Assembly: GCA_036873755.1 (NCBI GenBank)
Contig: JAVTVY010016111.1
Location: 1 to 64,000, forward strand
Direction: 5' to 3'
DNA length: 64,000 nucleotides
DNA from: Hanleya hanleyi
Taxonomy: Eukaryota; Mollusca; Polyplacophora; Lepidopleurida; Hanleyidae
Shown: one piece after another, positions 10,258-18,904 of the stretch
How the letters are laid out: every line of letters begins with the position of its first letter
Numbering within the stretch: the stretch's first letter is position 1
Translations under genes and position numbers: made by a program
The notes under the pieces: model-generated
Told to the model about the DNA's origin: nothing
Database searches by the model: none
Seen by the model: the letters and a program-made list of their open reading frames with translations, nothing else

Positions 10258-11500
10258 ACTCGGCGTAGCAGATCACATTGACGGTGGTCCCGAAGGCTCG
10301 TGCAAAGTGGATTTCCAACCGTAAATTGCCTTGCTTGGCTAGGGCCAGCTGATGGTCGTTCTCTAAGGTGGGGGTCAGATCGAAACAGAACAACGTGTAT
10401 CCGTTTGCGTAGTCCTCCCGACTGATCATATTCCCTTCGTCCTGGTTGATTTGTCCGGTGGCTGTAAACAGGCTCTGATAGGCTCGAATGAAATTCCCGC
10501 GCCCAAAGTTCGGTGTTAAGGCCGTGGCTGGGACCTGTTGTCCGTCCACATGCAGGGTCACAAAATTGATGCCGAAATGTTGAAAGTCAAACGGGTTCTC
10601 TGGGTAGGCTCCGCTGAAACTAGTATTTTCCACACAGGCCACGATCAATCGTTTGGGTAGTTCCCCCAGGAACAGGTTTTCTTTGTTGGCGCTGATATTT
10701 TCAGCAGGCACGGAGAACACTTTCGTTTGTACACGTCGGATAGGGTACTGGGCTGGTTTTGTTTCCAAGGCTTTCATGTGTCCCAATTGAACGGCTGGAT
10801 TCGGTTTCACTTTTCGGACATACAGGACTGCGTCTTGGATGACAATCTTATAGTCAGCTGCATGCCCCTCTACGTTAGTGGCCATCAAGGCGAAGGTCGG
10901 AGGCGCCCGTATCGGTCGGATTTTGATGGGGATCTTGTTCAAGAGGTACCGGTCTTGCATGAAGAGGTCTGCGTGCAGTCGACCCATGAGGCGCCGTTCG
11001 CGGTGAAAGCCTTCCGTTTGTTATATCCTTCATTGTCCACCGTGTCCATGTGCGCGGCTGTGTCTTGGTAGAATAAAGCGGCTGTCAGCTGAGATTCTTT
11101 AGCCTCTCGTCCATACGATAACAGTGTCTCGATGTAGGCTCGATAGGGGTACGTGTTGGTCGAGTCACTGATGAGTTTTGTCGCTGATAAAAATATCCAC
11201 CTGTTGAAACATCGAGTGCAGCCAGAGATTCGTCGGGCCCACCGTTGCAGCTTGGACGATTCTGGAGATATTCCCATTGACGACCTTGGCTTTCACATAC
11301 AAGTACGTATGGGCTAAATCCACATAGGCCGTATCCGCATTATTGATGGTGAACTCGATGGGCCCTGTTTCGTTGATGCTGGAGAGCGGGAGATGCTCCA
11401 CCCATAATCCTTGTTCGGCACTGGTCTGTATGGGCGGGACGGTCCACAAATCAAATTCACTGTTGGTGGAGGGGCAGGACTCTGCGTGGATTAACGACAT
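10199..11500 (-). pseudogene. Polinton hexon-like major capsid protein (MCP), two frameshifts
   Basis: Three successive minus-strand frames give one colinear product of about 430 codons: 11500 to about 11180, then to about 10985, then to 10199. The start (SFxS/CPSTNSEFDLWTVPP-type), the middle NTYPYRAYIETLLSYG and the C-terminal blocks (NPFDFQHFGIN, FDNIIQVDDARNV) match the double-jelly-roll major capsid protein of Polintons and adintoviruses, which forms the pseudo-hexameric capsomers. Two frame changes, near 11180 and 10985, break it, so this copy cannot yield full-length protein. The start lies 3 bp beyond the pX-like gene stop, and the end overlaps the protease frame. It is an old virus-like copy fixed in a host genome. 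Confidence 0.88.
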
Positions 11501-11503
11501 GTT

Positions 11504-11908
11504 TTAAGAAAAGATATCCTGGGTCTTCGATGTGCGTCGTCGCTGGGTCGGACGTTGACTGGTGCGTGGTCTCGGTGGTGCAAGTCTTTTATTTCCTACG
11601 GTGCGTTGTACTTTGGCCACCAAGACGCCTCCCGCTTCTTTGGCCCGCCATTTCAAGGCTTCTTTGGGCGCCGTACCCCCCAAGACATCACCGGCGACTT
11701 GCAGTCCACTTCGGACCGCTTGTTTGCCGATCGCTTTCACTCCACGCGTCACCAAGGGCAGGAACGTTTTGACGATACTCCCGAGTATGTTGCCCAGCCC
11801 ATGTCCCCGTTGCAGGCGTGCACCTGCAAATACCGGAAGGCCACCTCCGGCCTGTTGGGCATAATAGTCCATATAGCTGCGTGCATCGCACTCGTAAGGC
11901 ACCTTCAT
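11504..11908 (-). CDS. Polinton pX/pVI-like membrane-active capsid peptide
   Basis: A 134-aa basic protein. Residues about 36-55 read GLGNILGSIVKTFLPLVTRG, a glycine-rich amphipathic stretch like those in adenovirus core/membrane-lytic peptides (pX, pVI) that also occur in adintoviruses. The C-terminus is strongly basic and Pro/Thr-rich (RPRTSQRPTQRRR), fitting DNA or capsid contact. The frame is intact. Its ATG overlaps the penton stop as TAATG, and the MCP start follows directly. The likely role is condensation of DNA or membrane disruption at entry. The assignment rests on position and composition rather than a strict motif. Confidence 0.65.
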   Translation of the reverse strand: MKVPYECDARSYMDYYAQQAGGGLPVFAGARLQRGHGLGNILGSIVKTFLPLVTRGVKAIGKQAVRSGLQVAGDVLGGTAPKEALKWRAKEAGGVLVAKVQRTVGNKRLAPPRPRTSQRPTQRRRTSKTQDIFS

Positions 11909-12696
11909 TATACAAAGTGGGGAGCACGTACTTGTGGAAAATGAAGTGTCAGCACCACTTTTCCTCGTTCGAATGCCACCGGTCGTCCCGTGTCATCTCT
12001 TATATCCACCGTGATAGTGTTGATGTCGGTTTGTCGTACGGGTAGGTAGAGGATGTGGGTGAAACTGTGGGTGATTTGATCTCCATACGTCTTTTTAATG
12101 GGGACCACCCGTAACAGAGGTGTGTTGATATCGTCCACGATGTGGTTGTCGACCACGTCCGAGTAGACGTAGAATCCGTACATACCCGACTTCATATCCA
12201 TCGGGATCTGGCCATGGTCCTCGGATGGACCCGTGTAGGTCGGGTGAGCGAGACCCAGCATTTGCTGTAGGATAGGACTCAGTACGACACTCACGTTGGC
12301 GGTGAGGAGGATCTGTGCCTTGTCGTTGTGTGCGTTGTAATCGAAGTCCACGTGATTCTTGAAAGGAAAGGATTTGACGGGTGTTGAAGTATTCGTGACC
12401 TCCCGTAGATCCTTATAATGCAACAGTCTTGTCAGCCCCTGCATGAACTCCTTCGGGGTATCGCATTGGCCTTCGGGGAGGGTGAGTCGGGTGTTTTTTC
12501 CTTCGTAGGTCACCTCGTACCACACTTCATTGGCTCGCACGTTGTACCACGAGTAAGGGTATTGGATATCCACGAGGCCACATTCCCATCGTCCAGGTAA
12601 ATGCAACGGTTGCGGTAATTGGGTCACGTACTTGGCCAAGGTGTTGTCAGGAAACACATCCAACGAACTGTTACTGGGTAGGGTGAGGTAAAACAT
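11908..12696 (-). CDS. Polinton penton-like minor capsid protein
   Basis: An intact 262-aa frame beginning MFYLTLPSNSSLDVFPDNT, the typical opening of the single-jelly-roll minor capsid (penton) protein of Polintons and adintoviruses, which occupies the five-fold vertices. Other matching blocks are LPGRWECGLVDIQYPYSWYN and a C-terminal VVLTLHFPQV strand. Length and position just upstream of the pX-like and MCP genes agree with the family. The start is fixed by that conserved opening. It ends in TAATG with the next gene, so there is no room for a separate promoter. One of the best preserved genes in the block. Confidence 0.88.
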   Translation of the reverse strand: MFYLTLPSNSSLDVFPDNTLAKYVTQLPQPLHLPGRWECGLVDIQYPYSWYNVRANEVWYEVTYEGKNTRLTLPEGQCDTPKEFMQGLTRLLHYKDLREVTNTSTPVKSFPFKNHVDFDYNAHNDKAQILLTANVSVVLSPILQQMLGLAHPTYTGPSEDHGQIPMDMKSGMYGFYVYSDVVDNHIVDDINTPLLRVVPIKKTYGDQITHSFTHILYLPVRQTDINTITVDIRDDTGRPVAFERGKVVLTLHFPQVRAPHFV

Positions 12697-12706
12697 GCTG
12701 TTGGTT

Positions 12707-13534
12707 TTAATAGGTCTTCCAGGCCTTGGGCGGGTGTGTTCGGCGTCGTGTTCGTCGCGGTGACTTGCTACGTGTCACGGCTCTGGAAATGTGGGGTGTC
12801 TTGATCAAGGGTGGTTTTTTAAAGGAGTGAAAAGAAGGTGCCCGTTGTGGTGGTGTTTTGAGGGGTGACTCCGGTTCCCACTCGGCTTCACAAGAAGGTA
12901 GTGGGCCACTCGGCGATTGCTGGGTCCGCTGCATCCAGGCCCAGCGCTGGGGGTTCCCCATCAATTCCTGTGGTACATGCATGTCTTTCAAGCCTTGGGC
13001 GAAGACCTCCCATCCTCGAGGATTCGTGTGCGACCTACGTTGACGCATCAGGTCATTCACTGAATCCGTCATGTGAGTACCAGGGACCACCTGATTCTGT
13101 ACCAGTAGTTCACCTCTATCATTCCAAGTCATGTTAGGATTTTGTTTCATCCGTTGTAATACCAGGCCAGCTTGTTTCTTGAACGATGCAGGTACACTCT
13201 TCAGGACTTCGTCTTCCACCCACTTTGGGGCTGTGGGTGGTACCCCTGGTAATGGCGGCTGTTGGAGCGGTGCTGAGGTCGGCGGTATGTCGCGTGGTGG
13301 TGGTGCTGGGGTAGAGAGGGTTTTGTATTGGTCCATGAACGTCATGTACCGTTGAAGCGTCTCATTGTACCGTTGTACTTTCTCATTGTCGCTTAACCCC
13401 GGTCTTTGTAAGATCTGTTGCATCTCTTCATCGAGGGTGTTTATGGTCTTCACCGTAGGTGGGACAGGGTAGGGCGATTGAAGGTTTTGAAGGAGCCGTG
13501 GTTCGACGAGGACCATTTTTGTCGTGTGGTTCAT
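12707..13534 (-). CDS. Conserved Polinton structural-cluster protein, 275 aa, function unknown
   Basis: An intact frame starting MNHTTKMVLVEPRLLQNL, with an N-terminal helical region (about residues 28-75, TLDEEMQQILQRPGLSDNEK), a proline-rich linker (about 75-110, PPRDIPPTSAPLQQPP), a middle block GLVLQRMKQNPNMTWNDRGE and a very basic tail (RAVTRSKSPRRTRRRTHPPK). Proteins of this layout commonly sit beside the penton gene in animal Polintons, but I know of no firm function. A virion-associated or DNA-binding role is an inference from the basic tail. The ATG overlaps the stop of the 116-aa gene as ATGA. Confidence 0.7.
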   Translation of the reverse strand: MNHTTKMVLVEPRLLQNLQSPYPVPPTVKTINTLDEEMQQILQRPGLSDNEKVQRYNETLQRYMTFMDQYKTLSTPAPPPRDIPPTSAPLQQPPLPGVPPTAPKWVEDEVLKSVPASFKKQAGLVLQRMKQNPNMTWNDRGELLVQNQVVPGTHMTDSVNDLMRQRRSHTNPRGWEVFAQGLKDMHVPQELMGNPQRWAWMQRTQQSPSGPLPSCEAEWEPESPLKTPPQRAPSFHSFKKPPLIKTPHISRAVTRSKSPRRTRRRTHPPKAWKTY

Positions 13535-13881
13535 TGTCGGCCGAAGAGTCCACCCAATACCGGACCCAACACGGAAGCGGCCAACGGTGCTAAGATGGCC
13601 CTGAGAAAGCCGCCTTTCTGTAACACCTTTTTCTTTTGTGTTTGAGAGACTCGCTTCTGGACTAGGGTTCGGAGACCTGTCTTATACTTGGTCAACTTGG
13701 TCTTCTGAGCCGGAGTCAGTGGTACGTTGCCTTTTAACAGGTTGTACCCGATCTCGCACAGACAGCGTACAAGGTCAGGATCCGCACCGCGTACAATGGT
13801 TCGGACCAACTCGGGTGGGGCCGTCTTCAATACGCGGAGCGTCGGGGCGTGCTTCCGTACTCGCGCAAACATCATGTACAA
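13531..13881 (-). CDS. Small basic Polinton protein with C-terminal hydrophobic Gly-rich tail, 116 aa
   Basis: An intact frame. The N-terminal half is helical (LKTAPPELVRTIVRGADPDL), the centre is lysine-rich (LTKYKTGLRTLVQKRVSQTQ), and the end is KKKVLQKGGFLRAILAPLAA continuing into a Leu/Gly tail. This basic-then-glycine/hydrophobic layout recurs in Polinton clusters and resembles membrane-active or core peptides of adenovirus-like particles. The exact function is unknown. It is the first gene of the structural unit: a TATA-like ATAAAAAG sits 27 bp upstream and its stop overlaps the next start (ATGA). Confidence 0.65.
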   Translation of the reverse strand: MYMMFARVRKHAPTLRVLKTAPPELVRTIVRGADPDLVRCLCEIGYNLLKGNVPLTPAQKTKLTKYKTGLRTLVQKRVSQTQKKKVLQKGGFLRAILAPLAASVLGPVLGGLFGRQ

Positions 13882-13907
13882 CTAATGCTAGAACCCACAA
13901 CTCGGCT

Positions 13908-13915
13908 CTTTTTAT
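13908..13915 (-). promoter_or_regulatory. Candidate TATA box for the structural unit
   Basis: ATAAAAAG on the minus strand, 27 bp before the ATG of the 116-aa gene and after the polyadenylation signal of the upstream unit. This spacing suggests a very short 5' leader. Inferred from position only. Confidence 0.4.
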
Positions 13916-13982
13916 CCTTTTGCGGGCTACCTCCTGAATATCGATCAGAGATAAAGTCAACCATGATGTGGTATTAATTCTT

Positions 13983-13988
13983 TTTATT
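13983..13988 (-). terminator. Polyadenylation signal after the packaging ATPase gene
   Basis: AATAAA on the minus strand about 60 bp past the ATPase stop at 14047, lying between two gene groups. Confidence 0.5.
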
Positions 13989-14046
13989 TTCCCCATCATC
14001 AAACACACACACCACAGCTGGGGGAGCCACTGTGGGTGGGTTTACA

Positions 14047-14655
14047 TTATTTTTGCATGTAAACGTGGTGGATCTCTCCGGGAAAGATTCCGGTCCGTAG
14101 TCGAAGGTGATCGGGGGTGGCTTGCTTGAGGTCGAAGAGCATATACCCGTGCTGAGGGGTTGTCGCATCTTTAAAGGCTTCCAACGCAAACGGTGTGCGG
14201 CCGGGATACATCTGTCTCGCCAGGTGCAGCAGTTGAGTGGTATCTCTCAGGTTTTTGAAGACCACCAGGTAGTGGGCATTTAAGCTGATGTTCCGATGTT
14301 CTTTGTTTTTACTGAACAGATTCTGCACAATGTAGATGATGCTGAGCCGTCGATGATGGCTGCCTTTGGTAAAGAGTTGGGTGGCCCGCGCATCCGCCTC
14401 CGCCATGAGATCATCCAGAACCACCAAGGTGTCGGGTTCCAAATCGGTCAGGTTAGGTAGGCCTTCCACGAACGTGATATGGGGCATTGCTGCATACGCT
14501 GCCTGCCATTCTCCATAACATCACACGACTCGGGCAATGGGTGGGGTGATCATGCTGTCGGCGTGTTGAAGGAGCTTCCTGACGAAGTGCGTTTTGCCGG
14601 AGCCCGTCTGTCCTGCGATGGCGCAAGTGAAGGGATGCTGCCACCGAGGGTCCAT
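14047..14655 (-). pseudogene. Polinton FtsK/HerA-type packaging ATPase with one in-frame stop
   Basis: From the ATG at 14655 the frame gives a Walker A motif, AGQTGSGKTHFV, then a TGA at 14523-14521. After this the same frame continues to 14047 with Walker B LVVLDDLMAE and a downstream Asn/Gln-rich sensor block (IIYIVQNLF). Total length of about 202 codons is normal for Polinton ATPases, which pump DNA into preformed capsids. The only lesion seen is the single stop codon, so the gene lost function by one substitution and is otherwise well preserved. The first internal ATG is at 14487, but a product from it would lack Walker A. Confidence 0.85.
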
Positions 14656-15056
14656 GGTTTGAGCTGTATGCGCTGTCGTGGTAACCCGCTCTTGTAAATT
14701 TGGTACGAGTGAACTGGAGTGGTGGTGGGTACCACGTCGGTCGTCGTTGTCTGTTCACTGTGAGGGATGAAATCCGATGGGTTTTCAGACGTAGTGGGTG
14801 TACTTGGTGTAGGTGTTGACTGTATACTTGGTGTGGAGCTCGATGTGGCTTGTACACGTGGTTTGGTGGTAGTGATGACTGGGCTCCTTTCGATCACGGA
14901 GGTGACTGGTGTAGAGAAGTTCTGTAGACTGGTTTGACTACCACTCACAGCTGAAGTTCTAAGTTGGTTAAGTAGAGTGCTGAGATAGGCTACGTCGTAA
15001 AACACACCTCCGTACAACACACTCAGCAAGGTTAGCAATATCACCACAAAGCCCAC
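14550..15056 (-). CDS. Predicted membrane protein of the Polinton block, Ser/Thr/Pro-rich
   Basis: The frame starts MGFVVILLTLLSVLYGGVFY, a clear signal-anchor or transmembrane segment, followed by a long Ser/Thr/Pro-rich region (about residues 40-120) that could be O-glycosylated. It ends at 14550, overlapping the ATPase start by about 105 bp in another frame. The last 40 residues look unconserved, so a frameshift near the overlap is possible. A small membrane protein next to the ATPase is common in Polintons, with unknown role. A TATAAAG lies about 105 bp upstream, overlapping the integrase stop. Confidence 0.6.
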   Translation of the reverse strand: MGFVVILLTLLSVLYGGVFYDVAYLSTLLNQLRTSAVSGSQTSLQNFSTPVTSVIERSPVITTTKPRVQATSSSTPSIQSTPTPSTPTTSENPSDFIPHSEQTTTTDVVPTTTPVHSYQIYKSGLPRQRIQLKPWTLGGSIPSLAPSQDRRAPAKRTSSGSSFNTPTA

Positions 15057-15161
15057 TTGCGCTTTGCGCGTTTTGGGAGACGCTGTTTTCAGAGGCAGCT
15101 GCTGTTTGTCTATAGCACCGTGGTCGAACGTGGAATGCAGGATGACGGTAGTGGTGTCTGG

Positions 15162-15168
15162 CTTTATA
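15162..15168 (-). promoter_or_regulatory. TATA box overlapping the integrase stop codon
   Basis: TATAAAG on the minus strand; its first bases include the TAA that ends the integrase frame. It could drive the membrane-protein/ATPase unit that follows. Confidence 0.4.
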
Positions 15169-16052
15169 GTCGTTTCACCTGGTTGGCCGCGATCCAGGAA
15201 TTAAAGGAACTGGGCCAGCCTTGCCATTTGACGAAATGAAACAGTTTGCCACGTCGGCGTTCCGTTTTCAAAATCTACTCCACTGTGTAGTAGTCTTGCT
15301 TTGTTTTTACGACAGGTTGTAATTCCGTCTCGTAAAACGTCCCTAGCAACGGTTCCCCTTGAAGATCTTCCAGTTCATAGACTCGCTGCTGTCGGGCAGG
15401 AAGTGCTCATCACTCCAGTTGGGCAAGTAACTTTTCTCAAATTGACCTTTGACTTTACTGATCCTTACAGGGTCCCCGACCTTGAACACCTCCTTCGGCG
15501 TTCGCTGCGATTGCCTGAGGTACAAGACACGCCGGATTTGGGCTTCATTGCGTTGGGTGACGGTAATGGGGGCTCTCTCTATACTCCGGTGATAGGCTCG
15601 ATTGTATTCACTCACAAGTTTCGGGAGAACATCGATGTACCGCCTTGTATTCTTATAGGTGAAATATTTATACATGCGGCCTTTGAATGTCCTGTTGAAC
15701 CTTTCCACAACGGAAGCCTCGTTGTACGTATGAAAGAAAAACACCTTCTGGGCTTTCAGAAACTGTTGGAACGGTCTGTTCAGAATTCCGTGCCTTCGTC
15801 GGTTTGCAAATACAAGGGTTTGTACCCGGTCTTGAAGATGTCCTTGAACGCCGCTATGAGATTCGCCCCCGTTTTCGTCCGGATGGGTACCACCCACGCA
15901 TGCTTCGACAGGATATCGATGCACGTCAAGATATACCGATTCCCATCGTTGTGTTCGGCAAAGGCGCTCATATCGACCAAATCCGCTTGCCACTGGGCAT
16001 CTATTCCTCCCACGATGACCCGGTTCCGTAGAAAATGGCGGCCGACAGACCG
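15164..16052 (-). pseudogene. Polinton retrovirus-like integrase with chromodomain, 5'-truncated and broken
   Basis: The rve-type catalytic core is visible: first Asp in QWQADLVDMSAF, second Asp in YLQTDEGTEF, and Glu in SVVERFNRTFKGRMYKYFT. An SH3-like segment follows (KVGDPVRISKVKGQFEKSY), then in a later frame a chromodomain with FHFVKWQGWPSSFNSWI ending at TAA 15166-15164. Breaks are a frame change near 15785, another near 15375, and an in-frame TAG at 15277-15275. Upstream of about 16052 the similarity stops abruptly (TATAGGTGTAAGGTATAGGT junction), so the N-terminal zinc-binding domain is missing. The enzyme would have inserted the element into host DNA. Confidence 0.85.
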
Positions 16053-18780
16053 ATGTAAGGTATAGGTGTAAGGTATAGGTGGGAAGGGGTCTAATATCTC
16101 AAGCAGTATTCCAGGTTTTCCATCAATATACTCTATTCCATACTCCAATATTTCAAGCACGTGAAGTCAGACAAAAATTATTTGCGGGGAATGTGACTTC
16201 CACATCCCTTGCTGGACATGCTAGTGCGGAACCCTCAATCCCAGGTTAATTACCATTGATGAAGTTAACGTCCAACATATGCAAAATTAAGCTTGGCATC
16301 CGGCCCTATATTATTCAGTGATGTATTCCCCTACGGACCCTGTTGCCTCGACGGAGGTCTTTGCGCTCATCGAGCGCTTGTTCTTGTCTATTATGGCATA
16401 AAAATAATTTGTTCTTGCCAAAGCTAATTATTCTCTATCATATGAATTAGTTTTTGAGAGAAAATGTTTTAAAAATAAATAAAAATAGAAAAATGTCCTC
16501 CCACAAGATGACGTCAATCTGACGTCATCATGACAGCCATCTTGGATTTCTTGTTACAATTCCTCGTCTCCGTGTTAGTAAGAGATAGGATAATAGAATA
16601 ATCAGCCTAAAAAAAATTAGACAAGCAAGTCATCTCAAAATCTCCTCCATTCAGTCAATGTGATTCCTTCATGGATATGTCCAAAGATTATATAACAATA
16701 AATCAGCAATATTCAGGAATATTTATACGTTATTTAAAATTTGGTACATATAACTCAATTATAAGCTACTGGACAGTAAGTTATTTGACATTTTTTCTAA
16801 CCAGCGCTTCAAAGTTTAAAAATACACTCCAAACCGTGATTCCGTAACTGTGAAATTCATTATGTGGTTGTATGACATTAGTAAGGGTGCAGTTTGTTAT
16901 CATTGATATATTTCTGAAACAAATATGAAAAACTGTATCGAACTTCGATCATACGACCATTGCTGTAATGAATTATTATGAATGGCTCAGTTTTCGTTAT
17001 TGGGGTTATGTCTATCCATCGAATGCTTACATAGTGAGTGTCGGCCCTGTTTGTTTGTTTTTTTTTCTTTTTTTTTTTTTTTGGTATTCCGGAACAAATA
17101 CGTGGATAATACAAGAATAATCAAAAGCGGATCAACGAAAAGGTAATTCCACTTGAAAGCTTGCTGTTAACCTGTAATATTATAAAAATGATCAGCATTG
17201 ATCTTTTTCGTTCATTCAGAGAGCCAATGTCACATATGATGCAGTCAACTGCATCTTAACTATTTAACTTAACTACATTGTATGTCCCCTTCAAATCAAC
17301 CTAAATAGCCTAAATTCAAGCATTTAATGCCCCTATATTCAACATTCGTTTACTCGGTGACCCCGTAAGGTGACGACCTGTCATGATCTTGGAACGAAGC
17401 TGTATCCATATGGGCACACAATCAAATAAACAAACAAACAAACAGAGACGGGTAGTAGGTTTATAGTAAGATACGCGAGTCCACATTAAAGTTGTTCATA
17501 AATACAGATGGATTTATGAACTTCTGATTTTACGAATGATCACTTCTTTTCTTGGTTTGGAGATGACGTTTGGAGATACATGTACTTCCCAATTTATCAA
17601 AGCTAAAAGTTTACTCAGAATGAGTGATTTCTTGTCCTAAATAAGTTGGCGTATTTGTTTGCTTTGTGAAATGCACATGTGACCTTTATGCGTTGTCCCG
17701 CCCCCTTGAAGCTTATCTCCGTCACTCCAATCTCCACTGAAGTGTTTATATACTCGTGTTTGTACTTGCATGTTTGCGTCATACGTGTTGTGATTTGTCA
17801 TCTCCAGTAATCATACTATAGTTAATTCCAACATTAAAGCTAAGATTTTGTATGAAAAACCCCAAAGTTTACTCAGCCTGAGTTAATTCTTGCCGTAGAT
17901 AAAATGTTTTTGACATCTATCATCCAGAAGAAACTTTCCTGTTTATTTTCTGGTTTTCGAATGAGTCGTATATATTTTCGGGTTTTCGAATAAGTCGTAT
18001 ATATTTTCGAGTAAAACAGGGCACATATCGGGAACGATTGTCTGCGCGATTGCGGGTCTACTCAGAAAATTTCTCAAAAATGCAGACAATCAATAAACCA
18101 CAGCTCAACACGGCCATATGAAATAACCTGACGATTTGCCACAAGAAGGTAGGGGAAATAAACGGTGGCTAACTAAACATCCGACGATAACGCAATCATG
18201 AACGTGGCAAGGTATCCAGATATCAAATTGGAAATTCAATTTGACCCCAGTTGATGACACCTAACGATGGCGTCGTACTATGTGGCCAAAATGTAATCCC
18301 AATCGACATCTTGTGAGATATCCACAATTTTGGAGAAACAACAATCCGTTAATTCGTTCCGTAAATTCCGGAAAAGAAATTTCAATCTAGTCTCAAGGTG
18401 GTGCCATATCACCTACAGACCCGAAAGCGAAAATAAAATTACCTTGTTATGGTAAGTTATATATGGAGAAGAGTAACACCCGAAGATGTGGACCCAATGC
18501 TTATCTCTATTATGGGATCGCCAGCCACACTGGGCGGCGCTAGTGCTCCATCAGGTAAAGAAGACGTGGCGTCATAAAACGAACATTTATGCGTCGTTAC
18601 ATTATGACGTTGTCTCTGTGACGTCAAGACAAACGACATGAGCATGCGCCATTTACCTCTTGCTAAACGCAGCCACCTGGCGTCAGGAAGTAGTCCATAG
18701 TTTCGGAAAATTTTAACACAGCAGAGCGCCCGGGTCTGACCACATGATAATTATCTTCCCTTTTGGGTAACCAGTATTTA
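16053..18780. other. AT-rich non-coding stretch
   Basis: No gene was recognised. It has a short tandem GTATAGGT duplication at the integrase junction (16060-16080), a CRE-rich segment TGACGTCAATCTGACGTCATC with GCCATCTTGGATTT at about 16508-16560 (also seen at 4.44-4.49 kb), poly-T at 17055-17085, and an AAACAAACAAACAAAC tail at 17425-17445 that may mark the 3' end of a retro-element. Confidence 0.55.
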
Positions 18781-18904
18781 CAGTACCAAGCTTCTGGGTA
18801 CTACCATTCCTTCAAAATGACATGTGCGGATGGGTGGCTCAGTTGAGCTATATGGCGAGTCGGGCCGCGAATAGACTGGCCGCCGTCGTCTGATAACGTT
18901 GGAC

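Noticed and set aside
11530..11944. Plus-strand ORFs opposite the pX-like gene
   Set aside because: Shadow frames of GC-rich coding DNA on the other strand.
14453..14857. 134-codon minus-strand ORF over the ATPase start
   Set aside because: The Walker A motif lies in the neighbouring frame from 14655; this frame has no conserved features.
15301..16065. 254-codon plus-strand ORF
   Set aside because: Antisense to the integrase, whose catalytic motifs are clear on the minus strand.
18781..18904. Extension of the foldback complex to 18781
   Set aside because: The right side lacks a matching partner for this part; pairing is secure only from about 18905.
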